Positions 50,372-62,271 of a DNA stretch of 64,000 nucleotides are shown here, one piece after another. The notes beneath the pieces are model-generated. The model was not told the origin of the DNA and did no database searches. It was given only the letters and a program-made list of their open reading frames with translations. Within the stretch, counting starts at the first letter, position 1. Each line of letters opens with the position of its first letter. The stretch covers positions 1 to 64,000 of the forward strand of contig ONEX01000013.1 in the NCBI GenBank assembly GCA_900316955.1, in the 5' to 3' direction. Made by a program: the position numbers and the translations under genes. This DNA comes from an uncultured Bacteroidales bacterium. GTDB lineage: Bacteria > Bacteroidota > Bacteroidia > Bacteroidales > UBA932.

Positions 50372-52993
50372 ATGAAAAGATGGATTGCAGCCTTCGTGGC
50401 GTTGTGGGTGGCTTTCACCGGATGGGCCCAGTCGACCATCCAGGTGGACGTGCACAATATCGTGGAACTCTCGGAACGCTTCAATGTCGTCTTCACCGTC
50501 GAGGGCGAACACGCCCCTTCTGACTTCCAGTGGAGTCCCGGCGATGATTTCACCCTCGTCTGGGGCCCGCAGAAAGGCACTTCCACCAGCGTTTCCATCG
50601 TGAACGGCAAGACCTCCCGTTCGTCGCAGACCTCCTATACCTACATCCTCCAGGCCAAGAAGACCGGCACGTTCACCTTCGCGCCGGCGACGGCCACCGT
50701 CAAGGGAGACCAGATCCGGTCCCGGACCGTCCAGGTCACGGTCGTGGAAGGCCGGGACGAGGGCGCCCAGGCGCAGGCCCAGGGCGGCTCCGCGCAGGGC
50801 GGGGGACAGCAGCAGGCCCGTCCGTCTTCGTCGGCGGATACCGGCGAGCTGTTCATGCGGCTGTATCTGTCCAAGCGTGATGCGATGGTGGGCGAGCCCA
50901 TCACGGCCACGCTGAAGATTTACCAGCGGGCGAACCTCACGGGCTTCGAGGATGCCAAGTTCCCGAAGTTCAACGGGTTCTGGAGCCAGGAAGTGGATAC
51001 CCCGCAGAGCATCGAGTTCCAGCGGGAGCAGGTGGGCGACAAGATGTACAACGCCGCCGTCCTGCGCCGGTGGGTACTTATCCCGCAGAAGGCGGGCTCC
51101 CTGACCATCGACCCGTCCGAGATCGTGTGCCTGGTGAACGTCCGGACGCAGCGGCCCCGCACCGGCTCCATCTTCGACGATTTCTTCGAGAACGACTATG
51201 TGACGCAGCGGCAGCGCGTGTCCACCCCGGCGATGACCGTCAAGGTGTCGGCCCTGCCGGGCGGCGCCCCGGCCGGTTTCTCCGGCGCCGTGGGCGAATA
51301 CTCCATCAGCGCGAAACTGAGCAAGGACGTCCTGAAGACGCACGATGCCGCCTCTCTCATCGTCACGGTGTCCGGCAAGGGCAACGTCTCCCTGGTGGAG
51401 GCGCCGAAACTGGATTTCCCGCCGGATTTCGAGGTCTATGACGTGAAGGCGACGTCCGCCACGGACAAGGGCGGCACCAACGGCTCCAAGACCTTCGAAT
51501 ACCCGTTCATCCCGCGCAGCCCGGGGGACTTCGTACTCCCGCCGGTGCGCTTCTCCTACTATGACGTGAAGTCCCGCCGCTATGCGACGGCCCAGACGGA
51601 TTCCCTGCGCCTGACCGTGGAGCGGGGCGCCGCCGGCGCGGCGCAGCCCGTCCAGGACGGCGCCGGCACCCTGACGGTGGACCGCAAGGGCGTGAAGAAC
51701 CTCGGCGAGGACATCCGCTTCATCAAGACGAAGACCTCCCTGTCCGAGGACAAGGGCTTCTTCGTGGGCAAGCCCGGTTACTGGACCCTCGTGGCCCTGC
51801 TGCTCCTGGGCGCCGCGGCCGTGTGGCTGTCCCTGCGGAAGCTGGCGGCCCGCCGCGCCGATGTCGCCGGCAGCCGCAACCGCAAGGCCACCCGCGAGGC
51901 CCTCAAGCGCCTGAAACTGGCCGGGGACTTCCTGGGCAAGAACCTCTATACGGCCTTCTACGAGGAACTCCACCGGGCCCTCGTGGGCTTCGTGGCCGAC
52001 AAGCTGACGATGGACGTGGCCGACCAGAGCAAGGAGAACATCGCCGCGGCGCTCGGCGCCCGGGGCGTCGCTCCCGAGACGGTCACCGCCTTCACGGACC
52101 TGCTGGATGCCTGCGAGTACGCCCGTTACGCGCCCGATGCCGGTCACGAGGCGATGAACGCCCATTACCAGCAGGCCGTCTCCGTCATCACCGCCATCGA
52201 CGCATCCATGAAGAAAGGTGTTTCCGCGGCTCCGGCCGCCACTTTGCTGGCCCTCCTGCTGATGCTCCCGCTGGGCGCGCAGGCCGCCGAAAGCTATCCC
52301 GACTCCCTGTTCAAGGCGGGCGTCGAGGCCTATACGGCCGGCGACTGGGACCAGGCCGCCGCGGACTGGTCGGACGTCGCCGCCACGGGCCTCCGTTCCA
52401 AGGAACTGTATTTCAACCTGGGCAACGCGTACTACAAGGGAGGCGAGATCGCCCGGGCGATCCTCTTCTATGAGCGCGCCCTCCGCCTGGACCCGTCCGA
52501 CGCCGACATCCGCTACAACCTGGATTTCGCGCGGAACCTGACCCAGGACCGCATCGACGAGGTCCCGGAATTCATCCTGAAGACCTGGATCCGGAAGGTG
52601 AACTACCTGCTTCCGTCCAATGTGTGGGCGGGGCTGTCCCTGTTCCTGCTGGCCCTGGCGCTGGGGCTTTGCCTGCTCTTCCTGCTCGGGCCGACGGCCG
52701 GCGCCCGCCGGACCGGTTTCTTCACCGGCATCGCGGCGCTCCTCCTCGCCCTTGCGGCCTGGGGCTTCGCCCAAAGCCAGAAGGCCGCCGCCCAGCGCCA
52801 CGACACCGCCATCGTCATGCGCCCGGTGACCTCGGTCACGAGTTCTCCCTCCAGCGATGCGGCCAAGTCCCTGTTCATCCTCCACGAAGGAACGAAGGTG
52901 AAGGTGCTGGACGAAGTGTCCGGCTTCACGGACATAGAACTCGCGGACGGCCGCCGCGGCTGGATCGCCACCAATGACATCGAAAGGATTTAA
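50372..52993 (+). CDS. BatD-BatE fusion protein
   Basis: An 873-residue protein joining two normally separate Bat proteins. Residues 1-612 are BatD: signal peptide (ending TGWA), repeated beta-sandwich domains, one helix near 470 (WTLVALLLLGAAAVWLSL) and a cytoplasmic helical domain. Residues 613-873 are BatE: an internal Met613 starts what reads as a BatE signal peptide (ATLLALLLMLPLGAQA), followed by TPRs (FKAGVEAYTAGDWDQAAADW, FNLGNAYYKGGEIARAILFY), two helices and a C-terminal SH3-like domain (RGWIATNDIERI). In the fusion the second signal would serve as a membrane helix, which keeps the TPR part in the periplasm. Confidence 0.85.
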   Translation: MKRWIAAFVALWVAFTGWAQSTIQVDVHNIVELSERFNVVFTVEGEHAPSDFQWSPGDDFTLVWGPQKGTSTSVSIVNGKTSRSSQTSYTYILQAKKTGTFTFAPATATVKGDQIRSRTVQVTVVEGRDEGAQAQAQGGSAQGGGQQQARPSSSADTGELFMRLYLSKRDAMVGEPITATLKIYQRANLTGFEDAKFPKFNGFWSQEVDTPQSIEFQREQVGDKMYNAAVLRRWVLIPQKAGSLTIDPSEIVCLVNVRTQRPRTGSIFDDFFENDYVTQRQRVSTPAMTVKVSALPGGAPAGFSGAVGEYSISAKLSKDVLKTHDAASLIVTVSGKGNVSLVEAPKLDFPPDFEVYDVKATSATDKGGTNGSKTFEYPFIPRSPGDFVLPPVRFSYYDVKSRRYATAQTDSLRLTVERGAAGAAQPVQDGAGTLTVDRKGVKNLGEDIRFIKTKTSLSEDKGFFVGKPGYWTLVALLLLGAAAVWLSLRKLAARRADVAGSRNRKATREALKRLKLAGDFLGKNLYTAFYEELHRALVGFVADKLTMDVADQSKENIAAALGARGVAPETVTAFTDLLDACEYARYAPDAGHEAMNAHYQQAVSVITAIDASMKKGVSAAPAATLLALLLMLPLGAQAAESYPDSLFKAGVEAYTAGDWDQAAADWSDVAATGLRSKELYFNLGNAYYKGGEIARAILFYERALRLDPSDADIRYNLDFARNLTQDRIDEVPEFILKTWIRKVNYLLPSNVWAGLSLFLLALALGLCLLFLLGPTAGARRTGFFTGIAALLLALAAWGFAQSQKAAAQRHDTAIVMRPVTSVTSSPSSDAAKSLFILHEGTKVKVLDEVSGFTDIELADGRRGWIATNDIERI

Positions 52994-53003
52994 AACGAAC
53001 GAT

Positions 53004-53450
53004 ATGAAAAAGATTCTCTTCCTCAGCTTTGTGACCACCCTGCTGGTGGCTTGCGGCTCCTCTTCGCGCGTCGCTTCCAAGGGCGATGCCATCCAGATCG
53101 GCTACGGATCCCAGGACCGGGACAAGGTCACGACCTCCGTCTCCAACGTCAAGGTCAAGAAGACCGACGCCCAGACCTACTCCGACATGTATGATTACCT
53201 GCGGGGCCGCGTCGCCGGCGTGACGGTGACTTCGGACAAGCGGATCATCATCCGGGGCATCGGCACGAACTCCGACGCCACCGACCCGCTCATCCTCGTG
53301 GACGGCGTCGAAACGACGGACCTCTCCGGCATCAATCCGGCCGATGTCCAGTCCGTGGACGTCATCAAGGACGGCTCCAGCGCCATCTACGGCATGCGGG
53401 GCGCCAATGGCGTGATTATCATCAACACCGTCGGCAGCCACAGCAACTAG
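53004..53450 (+). CDS. Free-standing SusC-like plug-domain lipoprotein 1
   Basis: A 148-residue lipoprotein (lipobox LVAC, Cys17) that is nothing but a TonB-receptor plug. After the anchor it has IQIGYGSQDRDKVTTSVSNV, which aligns with the VVIGYGxQRKSDLTGSVASV segment of SusC, then DYLRGRVAGVTV, RIIIRGIGT, DPLILVDGVE and IKDGSSAIYGMRGANGVIII, all plug motifs. There is no barrel and no regulatory domain, and the stop is followed by a similar gene, so it is not a broken SusC. It starts 10 bases after batDE. Probably periplasmic or outer-membrane anchored; role unknown. Confidence 0.85.
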   Translation: MKKILFLSFVTTLLVACGSSSRVASKGDAIQIGYGSQDRDKVTTSVSNVKVKKTDAQTYSDMYDYLRGRVAGVTVTSDKRIIIRGIGTNSDATDPLILVDGVETTDLSGINPADVQSVDVIKDGSSAIYGMRGANGVIIINTVGSHSN

Positions 53451-53453
53451 GGT

Positions 53454-53891
53454 ATGGGAAAAGTCTTAGCCTTCCTGCTGCCCGTCGTCCTGATGGCGGC
53501 CGGGTGCGGCACTTCGGTACGGGTCCCCGCCGAAGATACGGATGTGAACCTGGGCTATTCCACCGTCAAGCAGAAAGACTTGACCTACTCGGTGTCCACC
53601 GTCGGCGTGAAGGAGAACGATGCCACGGCGTACCGGGATATCTATGAGTATCTGCAGGGACGGGTCGCCGGCGTGCAGGTTACGCCGGACAAGCGGATCA
53701 TCATCCGCGGGGTCAATACCATCAATGCCGGGGGCGACCCCCTGATTCTGGTGGACGGGGTGGAGACGCCCGACATCTCGGACCTCAATTTCCACGACAT
53801 CAAATCCATCGATGTCCTGAAAGACGGCTCCGCGGCCATGTACGGCCTCCGCGGCGCCAACGGCGTGCTCCTGATCACCACGAAGCGCTGA
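53454..53891 (+). CDS. Free-standing SusC-like plug-domain lipoprotein 2
   Basis: A 145-residue paralogue of the preceding gene, three bases after it. Lipobox AAGC gives Cys18. The plug motifs are VNLGYSTVKQKDLTYSVSTV, EYLQGRVAGVQV, RIIIRGVNT, DPLILVDGVE and VLKDGSAAMYGLRGANGVLL, ending in TTKR exactly where a SusC plug would pass into the barrel. The two proteins align along their whole length but are clearly different, so the pair is old and kept by selection (inference). A two-way terminator follows. Function unknown. Confidence 0.85.
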   Translation: MGKVLAFLLPVVLMAAGCGTSVRVPAEDTDVNLGYSTVKQKDLTYSVSTVGVKENDATAYRDIYEYLQGRVAGVQVTPDKRIIIRGVNTINAGGDPLILVDGVETPDISDLNFHDIKSIDVLKDGSAAMYGLRGANGVLLITTKR

Positions 53892-53904
53892 CCGGCCTGA
53901 ACGC

Positions 53905-53942
53905 AAAAAAGTGCGGGAACCTTGCGGTTTCCGCACTTTTTT
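53905..53942. terminator. Two-way terminator between plug gene and glyA
   Basis: AAAAAAGTGCGGGAACC (53905-53921) pairs with GGTTTCCGCACTTTTTT (53926-53942), with one G-T pair. A and T runs on both sides let it work for the Bat-plug operon and for glyA, which converge here. Confidence 0.9.
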
Positions 53943-53969
53943 GATGGGTGACCCGGCGGGCCGGGAAGG

Positions 53970-55313
53970 CTAGTACCGGTTCAGCGGGCGGCCGGCGGTC
54001 ATCATGTGGACCTTGCGGACGACGTCCTCGAGGACCTTGGCGTGCGCGGCGCGCTCGGCGAGCTGCTCCTCGGTGGGTTCCTTGGCCGTGAGGGCGGCGA
54101 AGTGCGCGTTGGAGGAGGTGAGGACGGTGTCGATCAGCTCGACGATGTCCAGCATGTCCTTCTCCACGAAGCCGCGGGAGGTGATGGCCGGGGTGCCGAT
54201 GCGGAGACCGGAGGTCTGGAACGGGCTGCGGCTGTCGAACGGGACCATGTTCTTGTTCACGGTGATGTCGGCCTTGACGAGCTGGTTCTCGGCGAGACGG
54301 CCGGTCAGGTCCGGGAACTTGGTGCGGAGGTCGATGAGCATCAGGTGGTTGTCGGTGCCGCCGGAGATGATCTTGTAGCCCCTGCGGACGAATTCGGCGC
54401 ACATGGCGGCGGCGTTGGCGATGACCTGCTTCTGGTAATCGACATATTCCGGCTGGGAGGCCTCGTAGAAGGCCACGGCCTTGGCGGCGATCACGTGCTC
54501 GAGCGGTCCGCCCTGGATGCCCGGGAAGACGCTGGAATTCAGGATGGCGCTCATCTTCTTGATCTCGCCCTTCGGGGTGGTGAGGCCCCACGGGTTGTCG
54601 AAGTCCTTGCCCATCAGGATGATGCCGCCGCGGGGTCCGCGGAGGGTCTTGTGGGTGGTGGAGGTGACGATGTGCGCGTATTTGACCGGGTTCTTCAGGA
54701 GACCGGCGGCGATGAGGCCGGCGGTATGGGCCATGTCGATCCAGAGGATGGCGCCCACCTCGTCGGCGATCTTCCGCATCCGCTCGTAGTCCCACTCGCG
54801 GGAGTAGGCGGAGGCGCCGCCGATGATCATCTTGGGCTTGCACTCGAGGGCCTTGCGCTCCATCTCGTCATAGTCCACGCGGCCGGTTTCCGGGTTCAGG
54901 CCGTAGGCGACCGGCTTGTACAGGATGCCGGAGGCGTTCACGGGAGAGCCGTGGGTGAGGTGACCGCCCATGGAGAGGTCCAGGCCCATGAAGACGTCGC
55001 CGGGACGCAGGCAGGCCATCGTGACGGCCATGTTCGCCTGGGCGCCGGAGTGCGGCTGGACATTGGCATATTCCGCGTCGTAGAGCTTGCAGAGCCGGTC
55101 GATGGCGATCTGCTCGATCTGGTCCACCACTTCGCAGCCACCGTAGTAGCGCTTGCCGGGATAGCCCTCGGCGTATTTGTTGGTGCAGATGGAGCCCATC
55201 GCGGCCATGACCTGGTCGGAGACATAGTTCTCGGAGGCAATGAGTTCGAGGCCGGAGGACTGGCGCTCTTTTTCTTTCTTGATAAGGTCGAAGACCTGAA
55301 GATCCTGTTTCAT
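53970..55313 (-). CDS. glyA: Serine hydroxymethyltransferase
   Basis: A 447-residue PLP-dependent enzyme that converts serine and tetrahydrofolate to glycine and methylene-tetrahydrofolate, the main source of one-carbon units. The PLP lysine is in [15 protein letters not shown]; other signatures are [37 protein letters not shown] and [15 protein letters not shown]. It is slightly longer than the 415-426 residues common in other bacteria, with the excess spread in loops and the C-terminal helix. A -7 box lies 23 bases upstream of the ATG, back to back with that of trmH. Confidence 0.97.
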   Translation of the reverse strand: MKQDLQVFDLIKKEKERQSSGLELIASENYVSDQVMAAMGSICTNKYAEGYPGKRYYGGCEVVDQIEQIAIDRLCKLYDAEYANVQPHSGAQANMAVTMACLRPGDVFMGLDLSMGGHLTHGSPVNASGILYKPVAYGLNPETGRVDYDEMERKALECKPKMIIGGASAYSREWDYERMRKIADEVGAILWIDMAHTAGLIAAGLLKNPVKYAHIVTSTTHKTLRGPRGGIILMGKDFDNPWGLTTPKGEIKKMSAILNSSVFPGIQGGPLEHVIAAKAVAFYEASQPEYVDYQKQVIANAAAMCAEFVRRGYKIISGGTDNHLMLIDLRTKFPDLTGRLAENQLVKADITVNKNMVPFDSRSPFQTSGLRIGTPAITSRGFVEKDMLDIVELIDTVLTSSNAHFAALTAKEPTEEQLAERAAHAKVLEDVVRKVHMMTAGRPLNRY

Positions 55314-55335
55314 ACAGTTGCTTTAGTTAGAAACA

Positions 55336-55364
55336 CAAAGATAAACCTTTTTTTCTTAACTTTG
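55336..55364. promoter_or_regulatory. Back-to-back glyA and trmH-family promoters
   Basis: On the minus strand TATCTTTG (55336-55343) precedes glyA; on the plus strand TAACTTTG (55357-55364) precedes the methyltransferase, with its ATG at 55370 just five bases on. Only 13 bases lie between the two -7 boxes, so each promoter's -33 region lies on the other's -7 box. Confidence 0.6.
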
Positions 55365-55369
55365 TGGAC

Positions 55370-55897
55370 ATGAGCGACAGAAAATTGCTGAACATCGAAC
55401 TGGGCCGTGTCACCCCCGCCGAGTACAAGGAACTTCCCCCCTCGGGCCTCGTCGTGGTCCTGGACAACATCCGCAGCGCGCACAACGTCGGATCCGCCTT
55501 CCGGACCGCCGACGCCTTCGGCATCGACCGGGTCCTCCTGTGCGGCATCTCCGCCGTCCCGCCCTCCGCGGAGATCCGAAAATCGGCCCTGGGCGCCGAG
55601 GACGCCGTCCCCTGGGCGCACTTCGACGACACGATGGACGCCGTCGCCGCCCTGAAGGCCGAAGGCTACACGCTGGTGGCGGTGGAGCAGACGGTCCATT
55701 CCCGGAAGCTCGGCAAGGACTTCCGCCGCGAACCGGGCCGCAAGTACGCCCTCGTCTTCGGCAACGAAGTCTATGGCGTCCGCCAGGACGTCGTGGACGC
55801 CTGCGACCTCTCGCTGGAAATTCCCCAGTACGGAACCAAGCATTCCCTGAACGTCTCTGTCTCCGTTGGTGTGGTCCTGTGGGAGATGGTACGCTAA
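55370..55897 (+). CDS. TrmH/SpoU-family RNA 2'-O-methyltransferase
   Basis: A 175-residue SPOUT-fold methyltransferase of the TrmH family, which methylates the 2' hydroxyl of a tRNA or rRNA ribose. Motif 1 is VLDNIRSAHNVGSAFRTAD, motif 2 LVFGNEVYGV and motif 3 SLEIPQYGTKHSLNVSVSVG, whose knot binds SAM. I chose ATG 55370 rather than GTG 55364, since the latter is inside the -7 box. With no N-terminal extension, it resembles the short tRNA-type members more than RlmB. The following ABC transporter gene starts 13 bases later. Confidence 0.92.
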   Translation: MSDRKLLNIELGRVTPAEYKELPPSGLVVVLDNIRSAHNVGSAFRTADAFGIDRVLLCGISAVPPSAEIRKSALGAEDAVPWAHFDDTMDAVAALKAEGYTLVAVEQTVHSRKLGKDFRREPGRKYALVFGNEVYGVRQDVVDACDLSLEIPQYGTKHSLNVSVSVGVVLWEMVR

Positions 55898-55910
55898 AAG
55901 CCCCCGCACT

Positions 55911-57701
55911 ATGACCCTCGCCCAACTGTTCAAGAGAATCGTCCCGTATGTGAAGCCGCACCGCTTCCTGCTGGTCGCCACCCTGTCGCTGACCCTCCTC
56001 GGTTCCCTGCTGGCGCAGGTGAACGCCGTCGTGCTGGACCGCACCGTGGACGCCATCAACGCCCTGGTGGGTTCGCCCGACTTCACCTGGGCGAAGGCGG
56101 TGAAGATACTCATCATCGTCAGCATCGTCCTGCTCGGGAAGGAAGTGCTCCGGGCCGGCATCTCCTTCGGACAGAGCATCTTCGGCGAGAAGCTCCGGAT
56201 CAACATCTCCCAGCGGCTGTCCCTGGGCGTCGTGGAGCGGATCCTCCAGTACCGCATGGCCTTCTTCGCCCGGAGCGACAATGCGCCCGGGATGCTCCAG
56301 GCACGCATCGACCAGGGTGCCAGCAGCATTTCCCGCACCATCCAGAACTTCTTCATCAACCTCCTGCCCATGATCGTGAGCTCCGTCCTGGCGCTCATCC
56401 TCATCTTCGCGGCCAATGTGTACGTGGGCCTGACAGCCCTGGCCATCGTCCCTATCTACTTCTGGATCACCTCCTTGCAGGGGAAGAAGCTGAAGAGCTC
56501 CCGCAAGAACATGCGCGGCTTCAACGAGCGTCGCAGCGGCAGCATCATGAACATCCTGGAGAGCATGAACGTCGTCAAGTCCTTCAACCGGGAGGAGATC
56601 GAGCTCGGGAAGCAGACGGAGCTCCAGGAAGGCTACTACGGCAACCAGCTCGGCATCCGGCGCGCTTCCTTCGGGTTCGACGCGCTGAAGAGCTTCGTGA
56701 GCCAGACCGGCACGGTGCTGATCATCATCCTGACCTCCTACCTCGTCCTCAGCGGCTATCCGGGGATGACGATCGGTAAGATCATGTACCACATCATGCT
56801 GTTCTCCAACGTGACGGCCCCGATCACCTCCCTCCAGCGTATCTTCGATGACCTGAACGACGCCCTCGTCTATGCCGAAGGCTACTTCGACATCGTCGAT
56901 GCGGAAGGCGAGCTGGAGCCCTCGGGCAGCTACCGCCCGGAGAAGGTGCAGGGCAACTTCGAGATGAAGAACGTCGATTTCACCTATCCCAACGGCACCA
57001 AGGCCCTGTATGACGTCTCCCTGAAGGTGGACAGCGGCAAGATCACGGCGCTCGTCGGCCTCAGCGGCGCGGGGAAGTCGACCATCGTGAACCTGCTGGA
57101 CAAGTTCTACGAGCCGGACAGCGGGACCATCACCCTGGATGGGGTGGACCTCCGCGACTGGGATACGCACTATCTGCGCGAGAACATCGGCCTGGTCCTG
57201 CAGAAGAACCATATCTTCGACGGTACCGTCGTGGAGAACATCCGGTACGGCAAGCCGGACGCCACCCTGGAGGAGGTCTATGAGGCGGCGCGCAAGGCCA
57301 GCATCTACGACCAGATCGCGGCCCTGCCGAAGGGCTTCGACACGGCCGCGACGCACCTCTCCGGCGGCCAGCAGCAGCGCATCGCCATTGCGCGGATGTT
57401 CCTCAAGAACCCGCCCATCATCTTCCTGGACGAGCCCACGGCCTCGCTGGACGCCATCGCCACGGAGCAGATCAAGTCCGCCATCGACGCCATCAAGCAG
57501 GACCGCACCGTCATCATCATCTCCCATTCCATCTCCCAGATCATCGACAGCGAGATGGTGTACGCCCTCCAGGAGGGCCACATCGAACAGAGCGGCGACC
57601 CCGACGAGCTCTACCGCAGGGGCGGCGTCTACAAAGACATCGTCGACGCCTCCGCCCGCAGCCTCAACATCGAAAAACTTGCCCAGACCATCAAGCAATG
57701 A
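55911..57701 (+). CDS. ABC exporter (fused membrane and ATPase domains)
   Basis: A 596-residue half-transporter that would work as a homodimer in the inner membrane. Six helices fill residues 1-330 (for example LLVATLSLTLLGSLLAQVNA and FFINLLPMIVSSVLALILIF), then an ATPase domain with Walker A GLSGAGKST (Lys389), Q-loop LVLQKNHIFDGTV, signature LSGGQQQRIAIARM (from 483) and Walker B IIFLDEPTASLD. Relatives include MsbA and multidrug exporters; the substrate is not evident. I chose the ATG at 55911, giving a normal N-terminus. Its stop overlaps the next gene by four bases. Confidence 0.93.
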   Translation: MTLAQLFKRIVPYVKPHRFLLVATLSLTLLGSLLAQVNAVVLDRTVDAINALVGSPDFTWAKAVKILIIVSIVLLGKEVLRAGISFGQSIFGEKLRINISQRLSLGVVERILQYRMAFFARSDNAPGMLQARIDQGASSISRTIQNFFINLLPMIVSSVLALILIFAANVYVGLTALAIVPIYFWITSLQGKKLKSSRKNMRGFNERRSGSIMNILESMNVVKSFNREEIELGKQTELQEGYYGNQLGIRRASFGFDALKSFVSQTGTVLIIILTSYLVLSGYPGMTIGKIMYHIMLFSNVTAPITSLQRIFDDLNDALVYAEGYFDIVDAEGELEPSGSYRPEKVQGNFEMKNVDFTYPNGTKALYDVSLKVDSGKITALVGLSGAGKSTIVNLLDKFYEPDSGTITLDGVDLRDWDTHYLRENIGLVLQKNHIFDGTVVENIRYGKPDATLEEVYEAARKASIYDQIAALPKGFDTAATHLSGGQQQRIAIARMFLKNPPIIFLDEPTASLDAIATEQIKSAIDAIKQDRTVIIISHSISQIIDSEMVYALQEGHIEQSGDPDELYRRGGVYKDIVDASARSLNIEKLAQTIKQ

Positions 57702-58828
57702 AAAAGTTTCTTCTCTTCCTTTTGAGCGCTACGCTCTGCCTGAATGCCCTCGCTGGCGGCGTCAAGGCCGGGCCGTGGGTGTCGGAGGCCCGGACGGACC
57801 GGATCACCATTCTCTGGACCAGCGACGTGCCGGGGATGGCCTATGTCGAACTGGCCGACGGCACCAAGGTTTGGGAGACCTACGCCGGCCGGCGCGTGTT
57901 CCACCGCCTGCACAGCGTCCGCATCGATGGGCTCCGGCCGGGGGAGGTGCTCCGGTACCGCGTCGGCGGGCAGGAGCTTGTGGACGATTCCAACGCCAGG
58001 AACCCCAAGTTCGGGGACTTCTATGCAGGGGAGTGGCACACGGTCCGAACCTTCGACCCGAAGGCCGCCGAGTGCCGTTTTTCCGTGTTCAATGACATCC
58101 ACATGCGGACACAGTGGTACGAGTCCCTCGCCGCGCAGGTGGATTCTGCATCGACGGATTTCCTGTTCCTGAACGGCGATATCACCTCGGCGGGGAACTA
58201 TGTGCTGGACACCCTGGTGCATTATGCCATCGAACCGCTGGGGAACCTTCCCGCAGGGATCCCGATGCTGTTCGGGCGCGGAAACCACGAGGGCCGCGGC
58301 AACAACGTGGAACTGTTCGCTGATGTTTATCCGAACTCCGATCCGGCGCCGTTCTACTATACCTTCCGGCAGGGTCCCGTGGCGTTCATCGTGTTCGATG
58401 CGGGCGAGACCGGCCAGAGCCGGTCGGTCCTGTACAGCGGCAAGGATGTATATGAGGAGTATTTGAACGAGCAGATCGAATGGGCCCGGAAGGCTCTCCG
58501 CGAGCCCGAATTCCGAAAGGCGCCCGTCAAGATCTGTCTCCTGCATGTGCCCATGATCGACCATCCGGACAAGACCGACTACCTCCTCCAGCGCTGGCTG
58601 AACGTGCACATGGTGCCCATGCTGAACAAGGCGGGCATCGACCTGATGATCGGCGCGGACCTGCACACGCAGATGTACTGCGAGCCCGGGTCCATGCACA
58701 ACGACTTCCCGATCTTCGTGAACAACGAAGCCCGCCGGCTGGACGTCGTCTATTCCCACGGCTTCCTCACCCTCCGCTCCTTCCACCCGACCGGGCGGCT
58801 TGAATTCGAGAAAACCATCAAACCCTAG
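57698..58828 (+). CDS. Secreted metallophosphoesterase with purple-acid-phosphatase-like N-domain
   Basis: A 376-residue protein with a signal peptide (MKKFLLFLLSATLCLNALA), an N-terminal fibronectin-like domain (about 25-115, WVSEARTDRITILWTSDVPG) and a calcineurin-like phosphoesterase domain with the metal ligands in FNDIH, LNGDITSAGN, GRGNHEGRG, LHVPM and GADLH. This order matches purple acid phosphatase-like enzymes in Bacteroidetes, which hydrolyse phosphate esters in the periplasm. The canonical GDxHG start of the domain is replaced by NDIH. It is translationally coupled to the ABC exporter. Confidence 0.85.
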   Translation: MKKFLLFLLSATLCLNALAGGVKAGPWVSEARTDRITILWTSDVPGMAYVELADGTKVWETYAGRRVFHRLHSVRIDGLRPGEVLRYRVGGQELVDDSNARNPKFGDFYAGEWHTVRTFDPKAAECRFSVFNDIHMRTQWYESLAAQVDSASTDFLFLNGDITSAGNYVLDTLVHYAIEPLGNLPAGIPMLFGRGNHEGRGNNVELFADVYPNSDPAPFYYTFRQGPVAFIVFDAGETGQSRSVLYSGKDVYEEYLNEQIEWARKALREPEFRKAPVKICLLHVPMIDHPDKTDYLLQRWLNVHMVPMLNKAGIDLMIGADLHTQMYCEPGSMHNDFPIFVNNEARRLDVVYSHGFLTLRSFHPTGRLEFEKTIKP

Positions 58829-58832
58829 CCCT

Positions 58833-59363
58833 ATGGACAATGAAATACTGCGGGCGCTGCGCGAGCGCCGTAGCTGCCGGAGCTACAAGCCGGAGCAGAT
58901 CAAAGACGATGAACTTGAGGCCGTCCTCGAAGCCGGCGCCTGGGCCCCGACCGCAAAGGGCCTCCAGGACCCCTGGATCGTGGCCGTCCAGAACCCGGAA
59001 CTCCTGCAGAAGATCTCCCGGATGAACGCGGCGGTCTGGGGCCGGGACATCGACCCCTTCTACGGCGCACCCACCTACGTGCTGGTGTTCGGCTCCGACC
59101 CGGCCGTCTGGGCGAACTCCGTCCCCGACGGCTCGCTGGTCCTTGGAAACATGATGAACGCCGCCCACGCCATCGGCCTCGGCTCCTGCTGGATCAACCG
59201 CGAACGCGAGATGTTCGCCACCCCCGAAGGCAAGGCCCTGATGCAGGAACTTGGCCTCCCGGAAGGCCTCATCGGCATCGGCGCCCTCGCCCTCGGCTAC
59301 CCCGCCGCCCCTCCCCGCGACCCCAAGCCCCGCAAGGAGAACTACTGGCGGGTGGTGAAATAA
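58833..59363 (+). CDS. Nitroreductase-family FMN oxidoreductase
   Basis: A 176-residue member of the nitroreductase family, flavin enzymes that use NAD(P)H to reduce nitro compounds or quinones. The N-terminal RRSCRSYKPEQIKDDELEAV binds FMN, APTAKGLQDPW is the next conserved loop, and IGIGALALGYPA near the C-terminus completes the flavin site. The length is that of the short family members. I chose the ATG at 58833, four bases after the previous stop. It is the last gene before a two-way terminator. The physiological substrate is unknown. Confidence 0.92.
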   Translation: MDNEILRALRERRSCRSYKPEQIKDDELEAVLEAGAWAPTAKGLQDPWIVAVQNPELLQKISRMNAAVWGRDIDPFYGAPTYVLVFGSDPAVWANSVPDGSLVLGNMMNAAHAIGLGSCWINREREMFATPEGKALMQELGLPEGLIGIGALALGYPAAPPRDPKPRKENYWRVVK

Positions 59364-59377
59364 ACGGTCCCGCACAC

Positions 59378-59409
59378 AAAAAAGCCAGCCCCGGATGAGG
59401 CTGGCTTTT
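59378..59409. terminator. Two-way terminator between nitroreductase and ppdK
   Basis: AAAAGCCAGCC (59380-59390) pairs with GGCTGGCTTTT (59399-59409) around an eight-base loop; A and T runs flank both sides. Confidence 0.88.
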
Positions 59410-59428
59410 CGTTGTGTCGCGCTTTCGC

Positions 59429-62161
<2,733 letters not shown>

Positions 62162-62271
62162 GGTTGGTTATATTTTAGTTGATTTTCTACCTTGAAAACG
62201 CCAAACATTAATTTAACCTGCGAATTTAAGAAAAAATCCGCAGAAATGCTAAAAAAACTGGGAGGGGAGGC

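Noticed and set aside
53004-53891. The plug lipoproteins as a broken susC gene
   Set aside because: Each has its own lipoprotein signal and stop, no barrel remnant follows, and the two are parallel copies ending at the same domain border.
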